From JAVKSL01 sp039583695 (GTDB lineage: Bacteria > Actinomycetota > Acidimicrobiia > Acidimicrobiales > JAJPHD01), in NCBI GenBank assembly GCA_039583695.1, contig JAVKSL010000116.1:1-7805 (forward strand): 7,805 nt of DNA, read 5' to 3'. Position numbers and translations under genes: made by a program. Position 1 is the stretch's first letter. Every line of letters begins with the position of its first letter. This document shows positions 1 to 6,750 of this stretch, piece by piece. The notes under the pieces are model-generated. The model ran no database searches. It was not told where the DNA came from and saw only the letters and a list, made by a program, of their open reading frames with translations.

Positions 1-143
1 GCGTAGCCCTCCTCGAGGCCGGACTGGCGCAGCAGTCGGACGGCCTGGTGGATCGCCGCCGAGCGAGATCGGAGGCCAGTCTTGCGGGCGTGCTCATCAA
101 GCACGGCCACGTCTTCGTCGGGAAGGCTAACACTGAGCTTCAC
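1..143 (-). CDS. Ribbon-helix-helix antitoxin-like protein, 3' end outside window
   Basis: Reading leftward from a GTG at 141-143, 47 codons are open to the window edge, so the C-terminal part is missing. The protein begins MKLSVSLPDEDVAVLDEHA and continues with a second helix around SRSAAIHQAVRLLRQ (residues 26-40). That is the layout of a ribbon-helix-helix DNA-binding domain: a short N-terminal beta strand (KLSVSLP) that inserts into the major groove of DNA as a dimer, then two helices. In actinobacteria such short proteins are usually VapB/MazE-type antitoxins paired with a downstream PIN or MazF toxin, which would lie beyond position 1. Its promoter overlaps a near-palindrome, as expected for an autorepressed toxin-antitoxin operon. 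The toxin is not visible, so the antitoxin role is inferred; a stand-alone RHH regulator is the alternative. Confidence 0.75.
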   Translation of the reverse strand, partial: MKLSVSLPDEDVAVLDEHARKTGLRSRSAAIHQAVRLLRQSGLEEGY

Positions 144-148
144 GCCTG

Positions 149-168
149 AATACTACCATAGTGGTATT
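149..168. promoter_or_regulatory. Near-palindromic operator, likely site of the RHH antitoxin
   Basis: AATACTACCATAGTGGTATT matches its own reverse complement at 16 of 20 positions, and it is an AT-rich patch in very GC-rich DNA. It starts five bases upstream of the antitoxin GTG and covers the putative -10 box. Position and symmetry fit an operator bound by RHH dimers for autorepression. Binding is inferred, not shown. Confidence 0.6.
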
Positions 169-182
169 GACGGTGCTACCAA
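155..182 (-). promoter_or_regulatory. Putative promoter of the antitoxin gene
   Basis: On the minus strand a -35-like TTGGTA (177-182) is followed after 16 bp by a -10-like TATGGT (155-160). The -10 lies only 11 bases before the GTG start, so the message would have almost no leader, which is common in actinobacteria. The -10 box is inside the near-palindrome at 149-168, so bound repressor would block polymerase. Confidence 0.45.
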
Positions 183-251
183 CGCCGGGCGCGCCGAGTC
201 CGATCGAGGTCGACGAGCCGGTCGGCTCGGCGAGCGGTAGCGTCTCCCCCT

Positions 252-689
252 ATGCCAGCAGGTGCCCTCGCTGTGGTGGAGGAGTGGCTGGCCGCAGTGA
301 ACCGCGCCGACGCTGAGCAGGTCGAAGCGTTGACCGCCGAGCGGGTGGAGATCGTCGGGCCCCGTGGGAGCGGCCTGATGGACCGGGCGGTGCTCTCGGA
401 GTGGATGATCCGGGCCGGGTTCTCCTCGCAGGCGCGACGCTGGTTCTGCGGTGCCGACGGCAGGGTTGTGGTCGAGCAGGCGGCCCGATGGGCCGACCCC
501 TACAGCGGTCAAGAAGGCGGGCAGGCGATCGTCGCCTCGGACTTCGTTGTTGCAGACGGTCATGTCGTGAGGTATGCCCGCCATGACGCCGCTCTCGACC
601 CCGCGCTCCGAAGCGCGGGCCTGACTGATCGCGACGAGGTCGTCGAACGCGGAGCGTACCGGACGGGACGCGATAAGCCAGGGCTCTGA
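252..689 (+). CDS. NTF2-like / SnoaL-fold family protein
   Basis: The 145-residue product looks like a small cytosolic cone-shaped alpha+beta-barrel protein of the NTF2/SnoaL superfamily. The N-terminal helix pair (VVEEWLAAVNRADAEQVEAL, about residues 8-27) leads into VEIVGPRGSG (32-41). Later come strands with RWFCGADGRVVVEQAARW (about 63-80) and IVASDFVVADGHVVRYARHD (about 92-111). This order matches the actinobacterial 'nuclear transport factor 2 family' proteins, whose substrates are mostly unknown; the fold serves as isomerase, hydrolase or ligand-binding scaffold. Residues from about 128 onward (the VVERGAYRTGRDKPGL tail) run past the usual end of the domain. No convincing ribosome binding site precedes the ATG, but TAGCGT at 238-243 sits 8 bp upstream and could be a -10 box for a leaderless transcript. 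No functional partner is visible next to it, so its role is unknown. Confidence 0.75.
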   Translation: MPAGALAVVEEWLAAVNRADAEQVEALTAERVEIVGPRGSGLMDRAVLSEWMIRAGFSSQARRWFCGADGRVVVEQAARWADPYSGQEGGQAIVASDFVVADGHVVRYARHDAALDPALRSAGLTDRDEVVERGAYRTGRDKPGL

Positions 690-1359
690 CTTTTCCCAGC
701 GCCGTCGGAGTCCGGCGACAACTGTCACCGATCCACCGATCCACCGCCTCCGGACGCGCGGATCAACGTGATCCCCGCAGACCCGGTGGCCCCATGGTCC
801 TTCCTGCCTCCCGGATGCGAGCCCCGGCTGATCGGGGAGAGGATGGCAGCCAGCAGCCCGGGAAGCGAAGGGGGAGGGCGGGAGGTCCAGGCGAGCAGCG
901 GTAACGTCAGCGCGTGGCAGCCGTTCAGGAGGACGTCGGTGGCCTTCGACGGCATCAGAGTGGACGCCGAGAGGATGCTCGCGGCTCGGGGCGGCCGGAC
1001 CGGCACGGCTTCTGACCGGCAGTGTAGGGTCGGGGGCCTGGCGTTTGTGGCGGTTCTTTGGGTGCCGCTTATGGCGGCGAGTTCCGCCTCCGGACCAGCC
1101 GTTCGAGTTCGAGGCTGGGCTCCGGGTGGTGTTGGTCCAGGCTGCCCGGTGGTGCTCCTGGATGATGCCGCTCAGGACGTCGTGTCGATGGATCTCGCCG
1201 GTGCTCGGGTCATCCTGTCGCGGCGATGGGGTAGCGAGCTGACGCCCGCGGCGACTGAGGCGGGTAGGGCGGAGCCGAGGCGCCTCCATCATGCCAGCGG
1301 GAACCGCTGGCTCCGGGTGGCTCCACCGTAGGAAGGCCAGAAGGTACCCGATGACGAGG
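690..1359. other. Gene-poor stretch between two convergent genes
   Basis: About 670 bp separate the end of the NTF2-like gene from the end of the permease gene on the opposite strand. Open frames cross it on both strands, but their translations are rich in Arg, Pro, Gly and Ser without domain-like patterns, as expected from random high-GC DNA. Visible structure: two tandem copies of CGATCCAC at 729-744, a weak CGCCG/CGGCG stem just after the NTF2-like stop (about 701-718), a possible mobile-element remnant on the minus strand at 1140-1214, and the strong hairpin at 1293-1311. I see no tRNA cloverleaf or rRNA. Confidence 0.5.
1293..1311 (-). terminator. Strong GC hairpin, probable terminator of the ABC-transporter operon
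   Basis: GCCAGCGG-GAA-CCGCTGGC is a perfect 8-bp stem with a 3-base loop, starting 48 bp beyond the permease stop. There is no T-tract on either side, so it would be a U-less terminator of the kind often seen in actinobacteria, or a 3'-end stabiliser. It lies between two convergent genes, where termination is needed. Confidence 0.5.
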
Positions 1360-2574
1360 TCAGCGCTCCAACGCCGCGACCGGTTCGATGCGGGCAGCGC
1401 GGAGGGCCGGATAGATGCCCGCCAGTAATCCGACGGCGCCGCCGGTGGCCAGCGCGGGGAGCACCGCCCATGTGGGCAGCACGGCGGCTTCGCGCTGGGT
1501 CACCGCGGCCACGAGCACGATGACCACCCCGCCGGCTGTGCCGAGGATCCCCCCGACCGCACCCGTCGCCGCAGATTCCATGAGGAACTGGCCAGCGATC
1601 GCGGCTGGTCTCGCTCCCAGAGCGCGCCGTAGGCCGATCTCTGGGGTTCGCTCCAGGACGGCCACGAGGGTGGTGTTGGCGATTCCTACCGCGCCGATGG
1701 CCAGCATGATGGCGGCGAGCACCAGGAGGAGTCCGTTGAGGGCGTGGTTGACCTGCCCCTGGATCACGGTGGGGGAGCTGGCCGTGACAACTCGGAACAG
1801 GTCGGGCTCGTCAGGCCGTAGTGCGAGCGGCACCTCTCTGGCGACCACCTGTGCCGCTCCGAGCCTGGTGACGATCTGCATGGTCGCTCGTGGGTTTACC
1901 GGATCACCGAATTGCCGTTGGGCGCTGGTGGTGGGGATGAACACCGATAGGGCGCCTTGGGGGGATCGGGCGAACCCGCCGGCGATACCGATGACTGTAT
2001 AGGCATCCCCGTCGACGAACACGGCGGGCATGGCTTGAAGTTGCGTGATCCCCAGGCGCTCAGCGGCGAGTTGGCCAAGGATGGCGACGGGTCGAGAGCC
2101 GCGCTCGAAGAACTGGTCGTAGAGACGGCCGACTAGGACGTGGCCGCCCATCGCCCGCAGGGCCCCCGGGTCAGCCGCTTCGAGCTGTAGGCCGACGGCC
2201 GGCGGGATTGGCTGGCCGGTGATGGGATGGTTGGTGATCGTGATGTCGCCGCCGGAGATGGGCCAGCTGACTCCGGCGGCCACGACGCCGTCTAAGTGAT
2301 CGACACGCTGGTCGGCGGCCGGGGGAAACGAGACCGGCGATGCTTGGCCGCCGGCGCTTCCCACGTCGTTGACCGTGACCTGGGTCGCGGTGAGAGCGTT
2401 GAACTGCTGGTCCACTTGGCCTTGGGCGGTTGCGGCGAGACCCAGTGTAACAGTGAAGGCACCCACGCCTAGGAGGGTTCCCAGCATGGTCATAATCATT
2501 CGCGCTGGACGCTGCGCGATTCCTGCGACAGCCTCTCCCATGATGTCTAGCCAAGTAGCGAGCGTGCGCGACAT
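1360..2574 (-). CDS. ABC transporter permease, MacB/FtsX type
   Basis: The 404-residue membrane subunit has the MacB/FtsX plan. A first membrane helix (about residues 26-47) is followed by a large extracellular domain (about 48-276, MacB periplasmic-core-like). The C-terminal FtsX domain has three helices (about 281-303, 336-358 and 367-388). The cytoplasmic loop ERTPEIGLRRALGA (308-321) is the hallmark coupling segment that contacts the ATPase, and the end PALRAARIEPVAALER (389-404) is typical of the family. Such permeases dimerise and act by mechanotransmission: ATP hydrolysis moves the outer domains rather than passing substrate through a channel. It starts 14 bp after the ATPase stop, with GAAAGAG as a plausible ribosome binding site. 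It is the last gene of the operon. Length fits single-domain-fold MacB-like permeases of Gram-positives. The substrate cannot be read from the sequence. Confidence 0.93.
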   Translation of the reverse strand: MSRTLATWLDIMGEAVAGIAQRPARMIMTMLGTLLGVGAFTVTLGLAATAQGQVDQQFNALTATQVTVNDVGSAGGQASPVSFPPAADQRVDHLDGVVAAGVSWPISGGDITITNHPITGQPIPPAVGLQLEAADPGALRAMGGHVLVGRLYDQFFERGSRPVAILGQLAAERLGITQLQAMPAVFVDGDAYTVIGIAGGFARSPQGALSVFIPTTSAQRQFGDPVNPRATMQIVTRLGAAQVVAREVPLALRPDEPDLFRVVTASSPTVIQGQVNHALNGLLLVLAAIMLAIGAVGIANTTLVAVLERTPEIGLRRALGARPAAIAGQFLMESAATGAVGGILGTAGGVVIVLVAAVTQREAAVLPTWAVLPALATGGAVGLLAGIYPALRAARIEPVAALER

Positions 2575-2588
2575 GCCGACTCTTTCGG

Positions 2589-3266
2589 TCAGGCAGCCAG
2601 TTCGCGGAGGTGACCGTCCTGGATCATTACGGTGCGCTGGGCGTGGTTAGCGATGGTGCTGTCGTGGGTGATGATGGCGACGGTCTGACCGGAGGCGGAC
2701 AGGTCGTCGATCAGCGCCATGATTGTGGCGGCAGTGTTGCTGTCGAGGTTGCCCGTCGGCTCGTCGCACAGAAGGAGTTTCGGCCTGGTCGCCAGAGCCC
2801 GGGCAAGGGCTACGCGCTGGCGCTCGCCGCCGGACAACTGACGGGGCAACGCCGCAAACCGGTGCCCGAGCCCGACGCCGGCGAGCGCATCGGCGGCTCT
2901 GCTTCGGCGCTCCCTTCTCGCCACCCCGGCGTACACGAAGGCGAGCTCCACGTTCTCGAGGGCGACGCGATGTGGGAGGAGGTAGAAGGATTGGAACACA
3001 AAACCGATGTTCGTCGCTCGCGCGCGGCTACGATCCCGGTCGCTCATTAAGGCCGTGTCTCGGCCACCGAAGAGGTAGGTGCCGCTGGTGTGCCGGTCAA
3101 GGAGGCCGGCGATGTTCAACAGTGTTGACTTGCCCGAGCCGGAACGGCCCATGATGGCCACGTACTCGCCCTCGGAAATCTGTAGGGAACATCCCGTTAG
3201 GGCTTGGACCGGAGGCGGACCAGGGTAGACCTTGGAGACCTCCTGGAGGTCCAGGATCAGTGTCAT
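2589..3266 (-). CDS. ABC transporter ATP-binding protein, LolD/MacB type
   Basis: The 225-residue protein is a complete nucleotide-binding domain that powers the downstream permease. All key motifs are intact: Walker A GRSGSGKST (40-48), Q-loop Gln92 in FVFQSFYLLPH, signature LSGGERQRVALARALA (144-159), Walker B LLLCDEPTGNLD (164-175) with catalytic Glu169, and the switch His201 in ITHD. The DEPTGNLDS stretch and overall length place it in the LolD/MacB/FtsE-like group. A longer open frame extends upstream, but the domain begins MTLILDLQEVSKVYPG. Its ATG at 3264-3266 overlaps the adaptor stop codon in an ATGA arrangement, so I chose that start; translation is probably coupled. A small oddity is HRVALENVEL, where most relatives have a conserved hydrophobic-Thr before the ALENVEL segment. 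Confidence 0.96.
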   Translation of the reverse strand: MTLILDLQEVSKVYPGPPPVQALTGCSLQISEGEYVAIMGRSGSGKSTLLNIAGLLDRHTSGTYLFGGRDTALMSDRDRSRARATNIGFVFQSFYLLPHRVALENVELAFVYAGVARRERRSRAADALAGVGLGHRFAALPRQLSGGERQRVALARALATRPKLLLCDEPTGNLDSNTAATIMALIDDLSASGQTVAIITHDSTIANHAQRTVMIQDGHLRELAA

Positions 3267-4486
3267 GAGCCCGGCTGTCCCCGGGTTCCGACGATGACCT
3301 GCTGGCCGGGGGTCAGGGGCGGTTGGTCTGGCATGGGAGCAACTTGAATGTACCCATCGGCACTTGCCCCGGTGTTGACGGCGATGACGCGGACCTTGCC
3401 GGCATCTTGGACCGATACGTTGGCCGACCCGGTGGCGGTGGTCGAGACGGCCGACACGGGCACCAGTGTGACTGGGCCTGGGGTCCTCGCGGCTGTGATC
3501 GTCACCTCGACGTCCTGGCCCAGCCATTCAGGTGGAAGGGGACGGCTGGTCGTGAGCCGTACCGGCAAGTATGCGCCGCCACCTGACGATCCGGTGGAGC
3601 TGGTGGTAAGGGCGCCGATGCCGCTCACGGCGGCGTGAGCCGATTGACCGAGAACCTCGGAGTTGAGCACTGCAGGGAGCCCCACCTTGACGAGCGCCGC
3701 GTTGCTTGGCTGGAGCTGCGCGGTCGTTGTCAACGGACCATAGCTGAGGGAGATGGCCGGCCCGCTGAGGATCTGGCCGAGTGCGGCATCAAGCTGCGAG
3801 ACTCGGGCGGGGAACGCTGGGACGTAGAGGACCTCCGACATCGGGACCAGGGTTCCGGCGGTCTGGCTCGAAGCTGGGTAGCCGATGGCGTGGTAGAGGG
3901 AGGACACCGCGGCCTCGGTGACGGAGTCGAAGTGGGCGGTACTGCCCGTTGGCCTCAGGTAGCCGAGGGACTCGAGCGCCTTCTGCAGCTGCAGGACATC
4001 CCGGCCTTGGTCGCCGAGGCGCAGGTCGCGCCAGGCGGGCAGCGCGCCGGGGAGGGCGATGATGGGTCTGCCCGACACTTCAGCGACGACGCTGCCCGGG
4101 CGGACAAGGCTGCCGACCGAGGTCTTGACCGCCGTGATCACCAGGAGACTGGCCCCGACCATCGAGGTGGGCGTTGCTGCAATCATCCCGTCGCTCTGCA
4201 CGGTCCCCCGGGTGGTGATCGTGGCGGTGAGCACGGCGCGGCGCACCGGAGCCGTGAGAGTGGTAAGAGGGGGTGGCGCGGTACGGGCTGCTACCTCTGC
4301 GGGCGACTGGATGAACCGGGCGCTCACCACGCCCACGATCGACGCCAAGAGGGCGAATGCCGCGGCCAGGAGAAGGAACCGGCGTCGACGCTGCAACGGG
4401 CTGCGCAGCTGCTGCCCGGAGCGGGGATCAACGGGCGCCGCGTCGGTATCGCCCTTGGCCGGTGTGGGCTTAGCCGTGCGCACCAT
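3263..4486 (-). CDS. Membrane-fusion adaptor with peptidoglycan-binding domain
   Basis: The 407-residue protein has a cytosolic N-terminal tail ending in an RRRR stop-transfer-like patch (33-36), one membrane helix (about 37-56), and a long extracellular part. Residues about 80-145 resemble the first strands of a HlyD/MacA adaptor, with TRGTVQSDG (92-100) and the barrel-sandwich-like VGSLVRPGSVVAEVSGRPII (124-143). A PG_binding_1 domain is inserted at about 149-205 (LRLGDQGRDVLQLQKALESLGY pattern, then FDSVTEAAVSSLY). The rest (about 215-405) is beta-rich, with PLPPEWLGQDVEVTI and a final LTPGQQVIVGTRG. This architecture occurs in actinobacterial and Bacillus-type MacA-like adaptors that link a MacB-type permease to the cell wall. 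It overlaps the lipoprotein gene by 17 bp and has no clear ribosome binding site, so it probably depends on translational coupling. Confidence 0.88.
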   Translation of the reverse strand: MVRTAKPTPAKGDTDAAPVDPRSGQQLRSPLQRRRRFLLLAAAFALLASIVGVVSARFIQSPAEVAARTAPPPLTTLTAPVRRAVLTATITTRGTVQSDGMIAATPTSMVGASLLVITAVKTSVGSLVRPGSVVAEVSGRPIIALPGALPAWRDLRLGDQGRDVLQLQKALESLGYLRPTGSTAHFDSVTEAAVSSLYHAIGYPASSQTAGTLVPMSEVLYVPAFPARVSQLDAALGQILSGPAISLSYGPLTTTAQLQPSNAALVKVGLPAVLNSEVLGQSAHAAVSGIGALTTSSTGSSGGGAYLPVRLTTSRPLPPEWLGQDVEVTITAARTPGPVTLVPVSAVSTTATGSANVSVQDAGKVRVIAVNTGASADGYIQVAPMPDQPPLTPGQQVIVGTRGQPGS

Positions 4487-5465
4487 TAGCGATGACCGTC
4501 ACCGCCTTGCGTTCCGCCGCAAGCATAGCGTTACGGATGGCGCTGAGGGTAACGATGTTGTGTTGGATGTCTCGCTCCTCCAGGCGTGATTCGACGTCGA
4601 ACCAGGTGGTGACCAGGCCGGTCTTGCCCTTGCAGCGCACGTCCGCTGTAGCCGTGACGATCTCAAGTGCAGAGGGGGGTTTGTCGCTGCCTCCTTTGAA
4701 GGCGCCGGCCGCATCCAGGGGAGTCTGGTAATGGAACCCGTGGCTGGCCATGCAGGCGCGCCACGCCCGGAAGGTGGACTGCACTGTCGCGTCGGCCTCG
4801 GAGGCGAAGAAGTCTTGGGTCTCGATCGACCTGGGCAGGGAAAAGTCGACTTGGGTGCCGTAGAGCTGACGGCTCGCCCAGCCGACGCAGCCGCCCGCCG
4901 GCGCACCAGCAGTGGCCGCCCCGCTGGCGTCGGGGGACGTCCCAGTGCCCGGAGGGCGCAAAGGGGTGCCCGAGGGGGTGCCGAAGTAGACCAGGTGCTC
5001 GGCCGGCGACATCGTCGGCGTGGGGGAGGCATGACCGGTCCGCAGCGGGCTACCGGACTCCAAGTGGTAGCCGTAGGCATCCGCGACGGCCAGACTGGTC
5101 ACCCCGTAGCGTCGGTACATGGGCGCCACCTGCTGGCCGGGGGGTATCTGGGGCACGTTCGACGTGAAACCGTACGTGGCCATGCAGAGCGTGACCAGGA
5201 TATTCGAGGCTTGGCTGAGCGTGTCAGTCGGTGGCGGCAGGTAGGCGAAGATGGGCAGAGCCTGACCATTGACGTCGCCGCTGGTGGGGGTGTACCTGGC
5301 GGTGCCTGCCCTGGTGGCTGGCGTCGGCTCGCCCGCCCTGGGTGAACCGCTGGCGTGGGCACCGCACGCGCCGGCCAGCAAGGCAACTCCTGCGAGGGCA
5401 GCCCCTGCCTGCTGCCCTCGCCCAGGCCTACGTGCCGAGCTGTTCCGTCGGGGCAGGCTCAGCAA
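4470..5465 (-). CDS. Putative lipoprotein with duplicated CMxxxGF motif
   Basis: The 331-residue product starts with a basic stretch (RRNSSARRPGR), a hydrophobic segment (about 20-33) and LLAGAC, with Cys34 as the likely lipidated residue. The -3 position is Ala rather than Leu, so the lipobox is imperfect. The mature part has four cysteines: Cys94, Cys193, Cys238 and Cys278. Two lie in near-identical motifs, CMATYGF (94-100) and CMASHGF (238-244, preceded by WRA). This suggests two related half-domains, possibly stabilised by disulfides. A Gly/Pro/Ser/Thr-rich linker (about 137-192) separates them. The C-terminal half (ADVRCKGKTGL, then a charged helix with WFDVESRLEERD) resembles uncharacterised lipoproteins of actinobacterial ABC-transporter operons, from memory. 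The start is TTG at 5463-5465, the only reasonable start before the signal peptide; it overlaps the stop of the I36-like gene by 7 bp. Function unknown; the position suggests a surface partner of the adaptor or a sensor. Confidence 0.75.
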   Translation of the reverse strand: MLSLPRRNSSARRPGRGQQAGAALAGVALLAGACGAHASGSPRAGEPTPATRAGTARYTPTSGDVNGQALPIFAYLPPPTDTLSQASNILVTLCMATYGFTSNVPQIPPGQQVAPMYRRYGVTSLAVADAYGYHLESGSPLRTGHASPTPTMSPAEHLVYFGTPSGTPLRPPGTGTSPDASGAATAGAPAGGCVGWASRQLYGTQVDFSLPRSIETQDFFASEADATVQSTFRAWRACMASHGFHYQTPLDAAGAFKGGSDKPPSALEIVTATADVRCKGKTGLVTTWFDVESRLEERDIQHNIVTLSAIRNAMLAAERKAVTVIANGAHG

Positions 5466-5938
5466 ACGTACTGCGATCGGTCGTTGTTGTTGACCGGGCC
5501 AAGGGTCGGGCTGGCGTAGCCGGCCTGGCCGTAGGGGCTCAGGGTGATCGAGGTGCCCGTGTAATACGCTGAGTAGTAGACCGTAGCGTAGCAGTTCGGG
5601 TAGCCGTTGAAGCCGGACCCGGCGTTGTTGGCCACGTAGGTGCCCTGCCCGGCGCCCGGGTACTGGAAGTACACCGGCGGGTTGAGCAGGTCGGGGTCGT
5701 CGCCTTGGACGCCTTCATGGGAACCCTGGTAGTTGGATTCGTAGTAGTAACAGACGTAGGCGCTGTAGCAGTTGCCATCGACAACGTTGGGGCTGGTGGA
5801 CGGCGATGCTGGTGCCGATCCGGGTGTGGTCGTAGGTGGGGTCGTCGGTGTTGACGCGAAGGCCGCTCCGGCTGGCGATAAGGCCAGCCCCATGGCTCCT
5901 GTGAGCGTGGCAGCGATCAGTGTGAGGGTGCGTCGCAT
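5459..5938 (-). CDS. Secreted peptidase-inhibitor I36-like / beta-gamma-crystallin-type protein
   Basis: The 159-residue protein carries a classic Sec signal peptide: MRRT, a hydrophobic core (about 7-20) and an AFA cleavage site after residue 28. A Thr/Pro/Ser linker follows (29-50). The compact mature domain (about 51-159) has NCYSAYVCYYYESNYQG (56-72), then FNGYPNCYATVYYSAYYTG (110-128) and GPVNNNDRSQYVC (147-159). The pattern of 'Cys-x-x-x-x-Val-Cys-x-Tyr-x-x-x-x-Tyr/Phe-x-Gly', then 'Tyr-Tyr-x-Gly' and a terminal 'Asn-Asn-Asn' is that of family I36 proteins, typified by the Streptomyces metalloproteinase inhibitor, which has a beta-gamma-crystallin fold. Cys57, 63, 116 and 159 could form two disulfides, and Cys159 is the very last residue. 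Some 18 of about 103 mature residues are Tyr. The start has an excellent ribosome binding site. Inhibition of a protease is a family inference; a structural wall role is also possible. Confidence 0.8.
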   Translation of the reverse strand: MRRTLTLIAATLTGAMGLALSPAGAAFASTPTTPPTTTPGSAPASPSTSPNVVDGNCYSAYVCYYYESNYQGSHEGVQGDDPDLLNPPVYFQYPGAGQGTYVANNAGSGFNGYPNCYATVYYSAYYTGTSITLSPYGQAGYASPTLGPVNNNDRSQYVC

Positions 5939-5943
5939 GGCTT

Positions 5944-5950
5944 CTCCTTT
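5944..5950 (-). promoter_or_regulatory. Ribosome binding site of the I36-like gene
   Basis: AAAGGAG on the minus strand stands 5 bases before the ATG at 5936-5938. It is one of only two near-consensus Shine-Dalgarno sites in the operon, and follows the longest internal gap (57 bp), so the secreted protein is probably made at a higher level than the coupled genes after it. Confidence 0.75.
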
Positions 5951-5995
5951 GTGGTTTGGGTGTGATGCGGTGAGAAGGCTGGGAGGCGTTACTGG

Positions 5996-6748
5996 CTACT
6001 TCGTCGGATCGGGACGGACCGGCACCACTACCCCGGCGAACTGCTCGAGAACGGAGCGAGATCCCCCGCTGACTTCGACCCAGGATGTGGCTTGCGCCGG
6101 CCACACCAACACGTACCCGACGGCACGCGGGCCGGAGGCGGCCAAGGCCAGTGTCTGCATGTTCAGCATGAACGCTGTCCTCCCGCCGACCGTGATCGTA
6201 CGGCTCGCTCCGGGCGAACCTTGAGCCACCTGGAGCAGCGGGTCGCGTTGCGGGCCGACGACCTCGTCGACACTGACAGGACCGGCCGGGCCAGTGAACG
6301 TCTGGTCGTATTCGGTTACACCGGGCGCGAGCCCTGCACTAGGCCCTTCCGAAACTGTCGCGGTTGCCTTCTTGTAGCCCTGGGGCAAGGTCTTCACCGC
6401 CAGGACAGGGGCCTTGCCGACGTAAGCGGCTGCTTCCGCGTCGATGGCAACGCCACGGTGGGCGTGAGGGAAGGGAGGCCGACTCGAGCTATGGGATGCG
6501 GTCGTCGCGGTATTTAGGGCCAGGTAGGAGCCCGCCGCGAGGGTGAGCCCGGCGATGCCGGTGGCAAGGAAAGCCGGACGGCGCCTCGTCGTGCGAGAGC
6601 GAAGGAGTGTGGTGGATGGCGCGGAGGACGGTGCGAAGCCGGACTGCTCCTGGAGTGCCCACCCAAGGGCAAGCTCTGCCCGTTCGAGAGCCTCGGGCGG
6701 TAGGCCTTCTACCCGCCCAAGGAGGGCGAGCAGTTCCATCTCGTCCAC
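5996..6748 (-). CDS. Anti-sigma-type single-pass membrane protein (CU044_5270-like)
   Basis: The 250-residue product, counted from the GTG at 6746-6748, has a helical cytosolic N-terminus (MDEMELLALLGRVEGLPP, then an acidic helix to about residue 36). A basic patch (RTTRRR, 52-57) is followed by one membrane helix (about 58-78) and an extracellular beta-rich domain of about 165 residues, with TVGGRTAFMLNM and VLVWPAQATSWVEVSGG. No HxxxCxxC zinc motif is present, so it is not a classical ZAS anti-sigma factor. It follows the sigma gene by 2 bp and resembles the CU044_5270 family of actinobacterial proteins encoded beside ECF sigma factors. Most likely it binds and restrains that sigma factor, with the outer domain as sensor. 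An in-frame TTG at 6757 overlaps the sigma stop but abuts the Shine-Dalgarno sequence, so the GTG is the better start. The family name is from memory of its context and N-terminus. Confidence 0.75.
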   Translation of the reverse strand: MDEMELLALLGRVEGLPPEALERAELALGWALQEQSGFAPSSAPSTTLLRSRTTRRRPAFLATGIAGLTLAAGSYLALNTATTASHSSSRPPFPHAHRGVAIDAEAAAYVGKAPVLAVKTLPQGYKKATATVSEGPSAGLAPGVTEYDQTFTGPAGPVSVDEVVGPQRDPLLQVAQGSPGASRTITVGGRTAFMLNMQTLALAASGPRAVGYVLVWPAQATSWVEVSGGSRSVLEQFAGVVVPVRPDPTK

Positions 6749-6750
6749 TG

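Noticed and set aside
153..1292. Long minus-strand open frame of 379 codons
   Set aside because: It runs antisense through the whole NTF2-like gene, and its translation is Arg/Pro-rich without domain patterns. High-GC DNA gives such frames by chance.
768..1331. Plus-strand open frame of 187 codons in the convergent gap
   Set aside because: No recognisable motif, no ribosome binding site, low-complexity Gly/Arg/Ser composition, and it crosses the terminator-like hairpin at 1293-1311.
3267..3527. Extended N-terminus for the ABC ATPase
   Set aside because: The extra 87 codons lie inside the adaptor gene in another frame and read as Arg/His/Pro-rich noise; the ATGA overlap marks the true start.
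3635..4489. Plus-strand open frame of 284 codons
   Set aside because: Antisense to the adaptor gene, whose signal anchor and peptidoglycan-binding domain are clear.
5459..5938. Lactococcin-972-type bacteriocin as the secreted product
   Set aside because: Such bacteriocins also sit beside ABC genes, but this protein is longer, has four Cys and Tyr-Tyr-x-Gly / Asn-Asn-Asn motifs typical of I36, and lacks the bacteriocin-associated multi-pass membrane protein.
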